Source of the DNA: Protostelium mycophagum
Taxonomy: Eukaryota; Evosea; Variosea; Protosteliida; Protosteliaceae
Length of the DNA stretch: 64,000 nt
Reading direction: 5' to 3'
Assembly: GCA_002081555.1 (NCBI GenBank)
Contig: MZNV01000703.1
Location: forward strand, 1 to 64,000
Under the pieces are notes generated by a model, which saw only the letters and a list, made by a program, of their open reading frames with translations, searched no databases and had not been told where the DNA came from. The position numbers and the translations under genes are program-made. This document shows, in pieces, positions 36,571 to 48,350 of the stretch (the first letter of the stretch is position 1; every line of letters starts with the position of its first letter).

Positions 36571-37308
36571 TTCTCATCTCCAGCAATGCGGATCACTTAT
36601 GAGGCTTCTGGAAGTAGTTTTGTTTGATTATGACGACCTTAATATTTGGTTCGATTCGATGTTAAAGAATTCTTGGTGATTGGAAGAAGATTGATTGTTG
36701 GAAGTTTAATGTCTGGAGAACATGATATCATCTCGAGCAGCTTCACCAGAAGACTTATGAATATGATTTGAAAAGAGAAGTGACAAACCATTTATTCACA
36801 AACTCATCACCGATCGGACGAAAGCAAATAAAAATGTCCGTCATATGTGCAATTCATCTTTAAAAACAGAGTTCTGGTCTCTAAAACTTCTTGTGGGCCC
36901 AGAACATGCTTAAACAGCAAGCATTTTTGTATGCTTTGTGTCCGCTCAGAACATGCTCGGCACCGGTGGCTGCATCTGCAACTCCTGTATCAGCTCAAGA
37001 CCAAGCCACCCTAGAGTTGTGCCGGGCAGCCTTGTCCTCATCAATAACACAACAGGTTTTCGAGAGAATTCACCCAGGAACGCCAAAACTGTTCAAGGTA
37101 CAGAAGTTAGATACCCAAGATATAAATTGAGCATTGTTGGTTACATTTATAAGTTTCAATTTCTGAAATAAAGAGTACACCAGTAGTAAGGAGTTTGGAG
37201 TGTGGTGTTTCATTGCCTTTGAGGATTTCAGAGCCCTGTTCTTTCGGTGTTTACGTATCGGGAAAAAAACTTATCAAGTTTTGTTTGTCAAACTACAACC
37301 AATTTTAC

Positions 37309-37321
37309 TTTCCCGCCAAAA
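37309..37321 (+). promoter_or_regulatory. E2F/DP-type site before the kinesin-14 gene
   Basis: Exact TTTCCCGCCAAAA 120 bp upstream of the kinesin-14 start codon. Mitotic kinesins are classic E2F-controlled genes, so the position makes sense for cell-cycle control. The caveat is the intronic copies of the same motif. Confidence 0.55.
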
Positions 37322-37440
37322 GCTGTGCTTTCAATTTTCAACAATCCCAAAACGGGCAGAGGAGCAGCACCGCCTCCCTTCTACTGACAACGGTAAGCCA
37401 CACAAACTTTTTCTCCTAACCTTTTTTAAGATCTCACAGT

Positions 37441-40253
37441 ATGAACACCACAATCAACACCGTTAGTCGATTGAAGGCCCCTCTCTCCAAGACATCAAAG
37501 GTGGCTGGAGATGAGAACAAAGAGAATGCCGTAGCTGGTATTAAAAGAAAAGTACCCGATGCTGAACAGCGTGATCGTCTCGCGGAGTTTAAAGAGGTAC
37601 CATTTTTCGACCGATTCTGGAAGTAACCGAAGAACAGAGAAAGGCACTAAGCTCCACGATCTCAACAAAAACAACATTGAACTCTACTTTGAATAACCCT
37701 GCCAAGGTGACCTTCCATTGCGTTTTTTGATTCTCATATCGCACAGGTCCGAAAGACCACCGTCGCTACGGGTCCGACATTATCCACTTCTACTCGTATG
37801 ACTACAAAACCAGGACTGCCGACTGCAGCTAAAGTCAAGAGGTATGGCATTTTCATCCACGAACTATTTCTCAATAAGGCAGTGAGATCAACAGCAAGAG
37901 AGAATCTGCCATAGAAGCTCGTATGGCTGCCACCGAGGCCGCACAGCAGAGTCAGTTTACTTCATTTCGAAATCACGAACCTGACCGATACAGAACACGC
38001 AGCCAAAGTAGAAGGCTTAACGGCACTGGTCTCCGCTCTCACAAACCAAATCCAAGACAGAGACGCCAAAAGTGAGTCATTTATTCTTGGCTTTGCCACC
38101 ATTTTGAAGTTATGAAAAATAGGCCAGGATTGACTCGCTTTTAGTTCTCGAAGTTGAAAGGGAGAAGGGCACTGTCCAAGTACATATGGAGGACAACAGA
38201 CTGGAGCTGCAGATTGCCACTGGAAGATTGCTCGATTTGCAGCAAGAGACGATCAATCTGCAAGAGAAGTGCAACCGCCAAACTAGCGAGATTGTGAGTT
38301 TGAAGATGGATCTGACCTCTACAACGAGCCAGCTGAACAGCTCTCGATCTCAGTGTATGTCCCAACAGGTAAGTTTCCCGCCAAAAGTTTCTTCGAAGAA
38401 TCTGACAACCTACAGGGCATCATCGACAACCAGACTGGAGAGATATGCGCTAAGAATGCAGAGTTGACCTCTGTGAAGAGCCAGCTCACCTCCTCTGAGA
38501 CATTATGCACACAGAAGGAATCACAGATCCAGACTCTTTTACGTCAATTGGACGATTGTAGAGACAAAATCTCAGAACTGGAGGCTCAGATGCGCGAAGA
38601 CGAAGCCACACGTAAGAAGCTGCACAACACCATTCAGGTAAGGATTTTCTCATCTACAATCACATCTACAACGAGACATATTGAGATCTTCCAGGAACTG
38701 AAGGGAAACATCAGAGTGTTTTGCCGTATCCGACCTTACCTGGGCACTGAAGCACAAGAGAATGGAAACAACATGGACCACTACGAATACAACCTTCCTG
38801 GCGGGAAATCGCTTGATATCAACACCTCTGCCGTGAGAGTTTTTTCAGGATGGTCCAGCTCTTGCTGACTCGTTGTAGATCACCGGTGCCGGAGTTTCCG
38901 GAAATAAGATGGAAGGAAAGAAATTTCAGTTTGCATTTGACAAGGTGTTCAAACCCGAGTCTTCTCAGAGCGTAGTTTTCGATGAAATTTCCCACCTTGT
39001 ACAGTCTTCGCTCGACGGTTACAACACTTGTATCTTTGCATATGGACAGACTGGTTCAGGTAATTTCCCGCCAAAAACTCTGGAGCAATTTATTGAAAAT
39101 TCCAAGGAAAGACGTATACGATGGAAGGCCCAGGAATTCCGAGTTCCGATATAGACTTGCCAATTGTAGACGATTCGACCAAAGAAAAGAAGGTGACATC
39201 ATCATTTAGCTCCCCAAGCAGATTTTATTTTGCGGCGGAGCCGCAATGAAAGAAGCCTGACCGACTCTTGGCAATCTGAAAGCATAATATGTTGCCTCCG
39301 TAGAGGCCATATCCTTCAACAATTCTAAAAATACACAGGGAATGATCCCCAGAGCTGTCGAACAGATTTGGATCTCTGCTGAGATTCTGAAAGAGAAGGG
39401 ATGGGTCTATGAGATGGAGGCCACCTACATCGAGATCTACAACGAGACAATTAGAGATTTATTGTCCAAAAAGCAAGTGTCTGAGGATGTCAAATACGAG
39501 ATCAAGCACAGCGACAAGGGTGTCACCACCATCACAAATGTCACCAGCGTCAAGGTGAAATTTCGTGGAAAATTCGGTTCACCGCTGACGTGTTTAGGTC
39601 CGCTCCCCCGCCCAAGTGTACGAGTTACTCGCTAGAGCATCGCACAACAGAAGTGTCGGAAAGACAGACATGAACGAGAGGTCCTCAAGATCTCACAGTG
39701 TCTTCCAACTCAAGTTGACGGGTACCAACACGGTAACTACCGAGAGCTTAAATGGACTGTTGAATCTGATCGATCTGGCCGGATCTGAGAGATTGAACCA
39801 GTCAGGAGCAACAGGGAAACAGCTCAAGGTGAGGATTCTAAAAGAAGAAAGATCTAAAATATTTCAGGAAACTCAGCACATCAACAAGAGTCTCTCCCAC
39901 TTGGGTGACGTCATCGCCGCGTTAGCAAACAAGGACGCTCACGTTCCTTACCGAAACTCAAAGTTGACTTACCTCCTTCAGAACTCACTCGGTAAGATAT
40001 TCACCATTTGAACACCGTCTGACGGCCTCTTAGGAGGAAACTCTAAGACACTCATGTTTGTGAATATCTCCCCACGATCTTCCGACTTGAACGAGACAAT
40101 CAGCTCCCTTCGTTTTGCCACAAAGGTGAAGTTCTATATAACATATGAAAATATTTTATTACTTTTATTTCCCGAAATAAACTGGAGCTTTGTTGAGATT
40201 GACAGGTGAATGCTTGCGAGATCGGAACTGCAAAGAAGCAGACAAAGATGTGA
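37441..40253 (+). CDS. kinesin-14, C-terminal minus-end motor (KIFC1/Ncd type)
   Basis: Starts [20 protein letters not shown] with a basic, Ser/Thr-rich tail likely to bind microtubules or nuclear import factors. A coiled coil from about 38030 to 38640 follows ([36 protein letters not shown]). The kinesin-14 neck [17 protein letters not shown] leads into the motor. P-loop is [15 protein letters not shown] (split by an intron after SG), switch [12 protein letters not shown], switch [12 protein letters not shown], then [28 protein letters not shown] and a short end AKKQTKM. All nucleotide-binding motifs are intact. The motor at the C-terminus and the neck sequence define the family, which crosslinks and focuses spindle microtubules. 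About 15 introns; several carry the TTTCCCGCCAAAA block. Confidence 0.95.
39231..39245. repeat. TGCGGCnnnGCCGCA intronic hairpin, copy 1
   Basis: TGCGGC GGA GCCGCA in a long (about 150 nt) kinesin intron. The same arms occur at 52495-52509 and 54834-54848. Confidence 0.75.
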
Positions 40254-40446
40254 TGAGAGATGCACACAGAGTAGCGCACAGCCAAGGAGGCGAAGCGACT
40301 ATCTAATATATAATAAATGACAGAAGATTTGATTAAGAGTCTTATCCAACAATAATATAGACGCCTATACTTTTCTGTGCCACCTGGTAGTTTCCAGGCG
40401 GTTGAGGGTTAACCTTAGGGTTTTGATTGTCTTATAAGGACCACTT

Positions 40447-41529
40447 TTATTGTGTGATTTTAGACAGAATAACATAATCGTAGCTGAGGGGTGCCGAAGA
40501 GTCACATATTGATGGGCATGTGCAATCATGACTGAACCTGCCATTTTCAATTTGCATTTGAATTCTTGTGCACCGATAACAGAATCAGTAGGTGGAGGGA
40601 GCTTACCCCAATTTTCGAACATAAAAGTCAAGAGCGGGTTTGTTGTATTTGAAGCATGTCAACATGACAGCCTCCATCCGTTGCTCCAAAGCAATGTTAG
40701 ACAACTCCTAAAGATAAATGAAAACTCTTCTTAAAAGAAAATCATTTTCACGATATTATCAATATAAAGCTTCACCTGCATTAAGATGCATCCCAGACCT
40801 TTCCCTCTCATTTTATCTCTCACTTGTACATCCAAACTGAGCGGTTTAACGGCATGAGACAATATTTGAATATCAAAATTTTAAAATGGCGGCAAATTAA
40901 TGTTGTTGAAGCCAAGACGGGGTTATTTGTTTTAGCTTACCAATAGGCAACGGCACGTAATGGCTCCTCTTCGACAAATTGAAATCTACAAAATGCGACA
41001 ATCTCACATGTGTCATCTGCGAGGTTGAGACACAAACATGATGATCATCAAGCCACAATCGCATGTGTCCTCTTGAACGCGAAGGACTCACAGTCACGTG
41101 TGATGAGATATCTGTTGTCTTTTGTCATGTAGTCCTCAAGTATCTTCTTCTCTTTATATCCCCAACTACTTTTTTCATACCTGAACATTTCAATTCTAAA
41201 ACCTTTCACATTGAAAGTTGTCTCACAACTCCTTCATGTTCTCTTTAAAAATCTCGAACGAAGACAGGATCTCTGCCGTAGTTGCTTCTTTATGACACCG
41301 AATTGAGTACTTCTTTCTGATCATGTGAATCTTTTGATCAACAGAATAAAAAACAGTCTACCCATCTATCTCTTCGGTGCGATCTTGACACAAGCAATCG
41401 ATCTGAAGAAATGTGAGAAGGCGGACAGAAGAGAGGTACCTGATTTGAGATATTGATTTTTTGATTTAGTTGCAGACGTTTGATAGAGGAAGCTGAAGGT
41501 TTCTTCGCTTTCTTCGTGCTCATCTTCAT
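40447..41529 (-). CDS. NAA40: N-alpha-acetyltransferase 40 (NatD, histone H4/H2A N-terminus)
   Basis: A GNAT-fold enzyme that acetylates the N-terminal Ser of histones H4 and H2A. Spliced sequence begins MKMSTKKAKKPSASS (basic, lysine-rich, as in human NAA40), then KKYSIRCHKEATTAEILSSF, YEKSSWGYKEKKILEDYM, which matches the human LYEQSEWGWKDREK segment, and RYLITRD. VRLSHFVDFNL follows, then the acetyl-CoA motif QVRDKMRGKGLGCILMQ (R/QxxGxG). MLTCFKYNKPALDFYVRKLG and PLSYDYVILSKITQ close the fold, again like the human C-terminus. The protein is full length with about seven introns. It is convergent with the kinesin gene, about 190 bp apart. Confidence 0.87.
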
Positions 41530-42115
41530 GATCTGATCAAGCCGATCAAATTTATGACATCAGCTCTTGGTAATGAAAATGATCCAAGTTTTTTCACTAT
41601 TATATACAAAAATAATTTTATTTACTTTGAGATGTTTTGTTTATATTTACAGTGATTCCATATATAATATGAGATGAAATAATTCTTATAAATGAACATC
41701 ACCGTTAATTAATAAATTATAGGCGAAGTAGCACCCACAGACTGTCGACGAGTGTATTTCACCAAAAAGTGGATCTTTCGTTATGAAAATAATATTAACA
41801 ACTCAATACAGAAATAAAGATCAACCATTTAGGTTATGAAGCTATCTAATGGATTAAGCCTGCAATACTCACAAAAAAAATACTCTTCGGGGTTTAATTT
41901 TCTGAACAGAATCTATTGGATGTCATAATCAATCCGAGCTCGGGGGTATTCGGGGGTTATTTGCTCAATGCGGGCGCAACCAAGGGGTGAAACGTAGATC
42001 CCGCCCGCTTGTTCGGGATTCCGGCGAATTTTTCGTCACGGTTCCTACCGCGTAGACTCGCCTCCTCTTGTACAGAGTTTTTTTGAAGTGGAATGAGAAG
42101 TACCGCAAGAGAACG
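41530..42115. other. 586-bp divergent intergenic region
   Basis: AT-rich near NAA40 (41580-41720), then a markedly GC-richer stretch at about 41935-42060 with GGGGGTATTCGGGGGTTAT, directly before the Stealth gene. No ORF, tRNA fold or known element is seen. Confidence 0.5.
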
Positions 42116-43353
42116 ATGGTGAGAGCGCAAACACGGTTGAGGTTTCTGTTTGTGGGGATATTAGGGCTTCACCTACTGTCTTTCACAAGTATCTTCACCA
42201 ATCAGAGGACGGCTAACGTGATTGATGAGCCTATAGATGTTGTCTACACTTGGGTGAATGGGAGCTGTCCAATTCACATTCAGAATTTGGCAAAGTATGG
42301 CGCCGTAAAGGGTATTCTTGTAAGTCTTAATCTCGGTTTTATGTGATCAAGTCTTAATGAGAGTTATAGAGGGAGCAATCGCGGTTTCGTGATTGGAATG
42401 AGCTGTACTGGTCAGTCAAGTCTGTCGAAAAGAATATTGGGTGGGTTAGATACATTCACATCGTCGCAGCAGATGGACAGAGGCCGTCTTGGCTGCCAGA
42501 GGATACAGAGAGGATCAGAATGGTACCGCATTCGCAACTCTTCAATCAAAGTCACTTACCAAGTTTCAACTCGAACGGGATAGAGGCAAACATAGTCAAG
42601 TTGGAGGGACTTTCAGAGAGGTGACTGATAGACGAAGAAAAAGAAATTATTAATATACCTCAGATTCCTGTACATGAACGACGATTACTTCATCGGAAGG
42701 CCTCTTCCCAAGTCCTTCTTCTTTCCATCAGAGACTACTCACCTTGTGTTCCTCGACAGTCAAAAGAGCACACCTTGCGACACAGACCCTCGTGGCTGCG
42801 CTTTGGATTTTTCGAATCAACTGTTAAACGCATTATTACCGAGACCAGAGCTTGGCCGACGATTCGACTCCCATGCTGCCTCTCCCGTTGACCTTCGCGC
42901 TCTCAAATCACTGTATCAGATCGCCAGAAGAGAATGGGAAGACACGAGCTCTCATCGCTTCAGGCACCCCCAGGACATCACCTTCATCTTCACTTACAAT
43001 CACTTTGTACTGGAACATCCACAACATAAGATTGGAATTCTACCGAGCTGGCTGTGGTCTATTATGGAGGTGATTAAAAACCTTTCATTTTCGAAAATTC
43101 AGATTTTTCGGAATATATTGGTTGATTGTAGAAGGTGACAGATGTTGGGCTGCAAGACAACCTGTGGAAAACATGGTCTCTCTTGACCCAGATCAAGCTG
43201 AGAACACCTGCTCTTTTCTGTGTCAATGATGACGTCACGTAAGATATTCTATTTGCAATTCCACACCTGAAGAAAAGTGACAGAACTGATGGAGACATGG
43301 AATCAATCAAAAAGATGGTTCAAGATTTTTTCACAGACATGTTCTCAACTTGA
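42116..43353 (+). CDS. Stealth-family sugar-phosphate transferase (GNPTAB-like)
   Basis: Stealth proteins transfer a hexose-1-phosphate; the animal member GNPTAB makes the mannose-6-phosphate lysosomal tag, and slime moulds make similar phosphodiester glycans. The start MVRAQTRLRFLFVGILG gives a signal anchor at about residues 8-27. Conserved region 1 is DVVYTWVNGS. Region 2 is RFRDWNELYWSVKSVEKN followed by VRYIHIVAADGQRPSWL. Region 3 is SFNSNGIEANIVKLEGLSER then FLYMNDDYFIGRPL. A C-terminal region with ITFIFTYNHFVLEHPQH and CVNDDVT matches region 4. All four regions are present, so the enzyme is likely functional in the Golgi. Length is about 370 residues, far shorter than GNPTAB and like microbial members. 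Confidence 0.88.
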
Positions 43354-43575
43354 GGAACTCGAGCTGCGTGGCTCTTCTCAACAAGTTCAGATTGCGCATT
43401 AGCACAATCACGATCATCGTAATAATGACTGGTCAAATTTTGACTTTCTATTCACCTGTATTTATTCTCCTCACAAAAAATCCGAGCAGGATTCAACTTT
43501 GGAAAGATGATTGAAGACCGTGAAGACAACAATGTACGGAATATTGAAGGCGTCAGATTTTATTTTGAACGTCTC

Positions 43576-46500
43576 TTAGACAAGGGCGAAAGTCCATTGA
43601 TTTTTGTCGGTGATATCATCGTTGGAGGCCAAGAGAGTGTTGTCTGATTGTAGAGTGACAAGTTTTTTGTTGGCGAGGGCTTGCAACAGCCAAATATTAC
43701 CCTTCACATTCTTCAAGTTGAAGGTCTCCCAGCCACCTGTCAACACTCAGTATTTTTGAAAGATCAGAAACTTTCCAAACTAAAACTCACTCGCAGATCC
43801 GCGATTCGCAGCAAGAGGAAGAGAGCCACCGTTATCGGCACAAACAAACTGTCTATTGTCACGTGACTTGATGGTATAGACGTCAGCATTTGTTTTCATT
43901 TCAAATACGGTCTTCGTACTGCTCATTTCGAGGCGAAAACCGGCTGTTCCTTGCTAAAAAGAAGTTAAAATTCCGACGAAAATAGTTCGACAACAAGATT
44001 TTGATTGCTTACGTGTACAAAAAGGCCGTTAGAAGAGGATATGGTGTAGTTTCCCTCTTTAAATAATGTTGGGGTGGGGGGCGCAACCGTGGTGGTCGGT
44101 TTTGGGGTGGTGGTGGTGGAATCAGTGTTTAACTTGAAGAGGGTTGCGTCAGAAATAGTCTGACTAGTTGTAGTAAAGGTGTTGTCAGATTGCAAAGTGA
44201 CATATTTTTTGTTGCTACTGGCAAGAATGGCCCAGTAATCACCGCTCTTCTCGAACTGGGAGAATTAGATTTTTTGTTTTAATATCTTTTCTCTTGATCG
44301 ACAGAATTTTCCCAGAATTTTCTTGGAGCATTTGAAAGCTCACCCTGAAAGACTCCCATCCCTGTGGGTTCGCCGTACCAGCCGTGACTGTTCCTCCGTT
44401 AGCGCCCGTGACGTACTTTCCAGTGGAGATGGACTTTATGTTGTATCCTCCCGGTATCCATACGATCTGGTATTTGCCGGCAGTAGAGCTATCAGCTGTC
44501 ATATGTCAATATGGCTCTTCGTTGCGACAGCAACAGCACTATATCGATATGCAGCTCTGCGCTGGGAAATTTCTTTACCTGTGGCCTTGGGGGTGGTTCC
44601 GCCATCTACAAATCTTCCGGTAGACTTGGATTGTAATGTGACTGTTCCACTGGTGGGGGGTGTCGGAACAGACCCGGCTTGACAGATTCCTGGAAATTTC
44701 TTTGGTATTTTGGTTGAAGAATGCTTTGATTTTGGTGGTTGGTTGTAGATGTACAGAAATATGTCTATGATGTCATACCTGAGGTGCCTCTTGTCGAGAT
44801 GATATAAAGTGTGTTGGAATTAGAGTTTCCAGATCCCCAAGCGGACAGCGTCTGGGACTCCTATTTTCACTCAGTAAAATCCCCCATCTACAACGGTCTC
44901 ATAACATGTCATCACCTTATAGGCTGCCTGAGGGTCCCAGTACGCGTGAGCGATGTAGACGAGACTCTTCCAGTCATCGGCCACATTGGGGTCTTTGAAT
45001 TCTACAGAGGTGTAGTTATACATCGCCTTACCCCATGCCACGTCTACAACCTGACATGGTCAGGCAATGAAATTTCATGGAAAATACCTCTTCTGTGATC
45101 GGAGTTGCGGGAAGGATTTGGATTGCAGCGAATTCTGACTTCTGACCACCCCACCACCTGTATGTCATCACTAAAAATAGAACAACATCGATTAAAGTCT
45201 CCGTTCTGATTACGTACAGCCATTGTCCTGAAGAATCTGACATCAAATTTCCTGCCGTGGCCAATCTTCTGTAGTCTGCTTCTATGTAGGCATCGTCCGT
45301 GCCTCTGTCGTTCAAATGCCAGTATCTCTGTACAGAGCTGATCTCTTGCGCTAATAAAAGGCGGGAAAAGTCTATCAAATCTTGATTCTGGGAATGATTT
45401 CAGTATCTACAACTCGAATGGAAATTTATTTAAGTTGGCAATAAATATCAAGTTTGTCACCTTGGTAACCAGAGCGTAAGTGTACAGACCGTAATAACCG
45501 TTTATACTCTCCGTTGTAGATTCCTCATTTCTGTTGCCCGCGTTATTCGCGATTCCTGAGGCCCAAGAGTGTCCCGCAAACCAGTCCTTATGCCTATGAT
45601 TATTCAATTATTTAATATCATTCAAAATCTTGAAAGAAATCTGACCTTGCGACGGTGAAGTAGGGATCTTTGGTGGATGGATTTCCGATATCACGGGCGA
45701 GGCCGTTAAGGTAAGGCTTTGCGGTGGCTAACCAAGCAGAGTCGTATTTCCCGATTACAGAAGCTCCGTACAGGTGATATCCATAATGGAAATCTGGATG
45801 AAAATTCACAGAAATTCCGGATAATTAGATAATTTCAAAATTCTTTTGAAAAAAATTCGGAATTAAAGAGAATCGAAATAAAAATATTACGGTGGTCGTT
45901 GTAGTAGCCATTTCCGAAATCAGCCCCGGGGTTTGTGGCACCTTTAGAATCCAGAACCCCTCCCCACCCTGTCTCATATGCCATAGGACTTCCCGCTGTA
46001 CCTACGAGTTTTCAGCGAATTTTCAACACGAACATCTCGCGAAACTTCAGATTACGTACCATCGAGCCAAGGCTGGAAAGTCTGTTTGAGGACGGGCAAG
46101 ATTTTTTGTACCAAGTCGTTCCTGCCAAGATGCTCAGCAATCAATGCCAATCGTGCCAATCGGCCGAAAGCTCCACCCCAGAAATACATTTCCTATTGCT
46201 ACGTCAGACTCAACATTTCGAACGATTTTTCGAGGTTGCTGAAATATATTTCGTATGGCGGCTCTGCCAAGCTTCTTGCCGCAATCCAATGAGAGTTGAA
46301 CATCTTTGTTTTTGGTTCGTTGTAGTTGGATATTGATTGTGATGAAAATTTAAATACTAAACACTTCTGCCTTCACCGCCGCAACGAGGCAAAGAATCAA
46401 AATGTGCGACTTTACCACAATACTCTAAGATATCTTAAACCATCCACTCACGTTAGGGAAGGGTGCCGTGGCAGTAGAAATTTCAGCCTCCAAACTCCGG

Positions 46501-48191
46501 GCTAACTCCGCCTTACAGCTGGTGTCAATGTCTTTTGGCGTGAACCACCCAATCTTGGTGAGAGGGTAGGTCATCACGAGTGTGTTTGTCGCAACAGCTA
46601 TACAGATCAGAATAATCAAATTGTATCACAATGCAAATTGCAATTTGCGGAACACATTCTTCTGGTGATCTAGTACGAGAGATTTCAATGAAAATTCACC
46701 TTTCATGTACCCTTTGATAGTGAGATATTGTAGAGGGAGGTATTGTGTCCCTTTATCCAAGACATCTCTGTGATGAGGCCAGGTCATCACCAACAGACCA
46801 GAGTTAATGTTCGCTTTGTACGTGTATTTTAACGTGGCGACATCGTTAGTAACCGAGTAAGTGATGGATGCAGAGCGGGCGTATACTGCAGCATACTTAT
46901 CCAAGATGGCCTGGAGTTGTCAGTTCTGTGCTTTTTTTTTATAGAAAGTACAATTCAAATGCCAGAAACAATAATTGCCTTTGGCAATACTCATTAGTAT
47001 TGCTCTGTATCATAAATACATGCGAATGAGTACCTCCTGGTTGGAGTTGACGATCTTTGCGATGCGGATGACACCGTTGTAAGCCGAGAACTTCAAGGAT
47101 GAGGGGGTGATGCTGACGTTTCCAGGTGCGTTTCCCAAAAAATAAGCCACCCACGTTATGTTTGACTTGGTTTGAATCTATTTACCTCAGAATTTTCCGG
47201 AAAAAAGAGTAGAAAAATCTCGGAAAATTCCACGAGGATGATAAGATATTCATGGAAATATCAGATGTGTACAGCACCTTGAATTTGGTGTTCTGCAGAA
47301 CACCAGATCGGGCCCCGTTAACAGATACAAAGTCATCACCATTGGATGATATCATCGGGTTGAGGCCGGCAAACTGAAACAATAAAAACACGTCTCGTTG
47401 TAGATAGATCTGACAGTTGTAAAAATAGAACTCACCTCGAATGTCATGTATGGACTTCCTTGGACCAAGAAAACATCAAAGCTCCCACCTTGAGCTTTCC
47501 AGCGAAGTTGTACAGTGAGCTCATCAAAACTGACCGCTTCGTACACGTTGAGATCTGTCGACGTCGACAGCTGGGACGCCCCCAATGTCAATTCCTGTAC
47601 CCATCAATCTGCGATCATGTCTGCAATAATATTCGGGAAATCTCCGGGAAATTCAGATGAAATTTCACCTTGTGATAATATTGATGTACAGAAGTTCCGT
47701 CGAAATCCCGCTTTTGAGGAAGTGCAAAGGTGACTCCTGAAGGGCTTGCCTGTGCTTGGAATGGAAAAGGACCAGCTAAGAAGCTACAAGAATGTCATTA
47801 ATCAACTCATCCTCTCGATCGATCAGATGCGCCGACAGTGCATGACGCCACCATTTGTTGAGATGGTGAGTGATGAAATGCTCACGAGTCCTGTGTTCCA
47901 ACGCCTAAACCGGTCCACCAAGCATCAGTCGGAAAAGGTGGCTTCAAGTTGCGAAATAATGGACCAGGAGCAGCCCCACATTGGACCTGCAGTCTCTAAA
48001 TGGGATGGATGAAAGAGTGGGAAGGACAGACCTTTGGTAAAGAGGATGCATCCGTCGAAATGGGGTTCGTCCCATCGATAGCAAGTGCGATCCCTATTTT
48101 ACATTTAGAAGAAAGACCAATCTTTATATGTGAAAGAGTAAAAAGATGTCTCACCTAAGAGGGCAAGGCACAACAGTGCGGCTGCCTTCAT
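43576..48191 (-). CDS. secreted GH81 endo-beta-1,3-glucanase with fascin-like C-terminus
   Basis: Hydrolyses beta-1,3-glucan, the main glucan of fungal walls. A signal peptide (MKAAALLCLALLGIALA) opens the protein. An N-terminal beta-sandwich region follows, then the catalytic domain with GNGYYNDHHFHYGYHLYGAS (catalytic Asp), KDWFAGHSWASGI and NEESTTESINGYYGLY (catalytic Glu pair), the diagnostic GH81 motifs. GTDDAYIEADYRRL lies downstream. The C-terminal quarter holds at least two beta-trefoil/fascin-like repeats (VTLQSDNTFTTTS and VTLQSDNTLLASN are parallel copies; also YNIKSISTGKYVTGANGG), separated by a Thr/Pro linker, likely for binding carbohydrate. About 20 introns. GH81 occurs in fungi, plants and bacteria but not animals. 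Confidence 0.9.
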
Positions 48192-48350
48192 CGAGTTTCG
48201 TTATAATAATGGAATGTGGTGAAGAATGTCCACAACCGAGGTGGTACAGATCCACCACAGAGACCTCTTGGGTTTTTGGAGGACTCAAATTTCCATTTTC
48301 CTGTCAGGGACTTGTCTTGCACGTGACAGCTCAAATTTGACAATCTAAAC

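Larger units (their letters stand above)
36225..37440. other. 1.2-kb region between divergent CNOT4 and kinesin genes
   Basis: Two open frames overlap at 36891-37171 (one starting MWAQNMLKQQAF, the other MSAQNMLGTGGC). Neither resembles a known protein and they are mutually exclusive, so at most one small gene lies here. The stretch holds two exact TTTCCCGCCAAAA sites at 36558-36570 and 37309-37321, listed separately. The rest looks non-coding. Confidence 0.5.

Noticed and set aside
36891-37171. Two overlapping frames with shared motif SAQNMLxxx/WAQNML
   Set aside because: The similarity comes from an imperfect duplication of CAGAACATGCT (36900 and 36947). The frames exclude each other and match no family, so neither is called as a gene.
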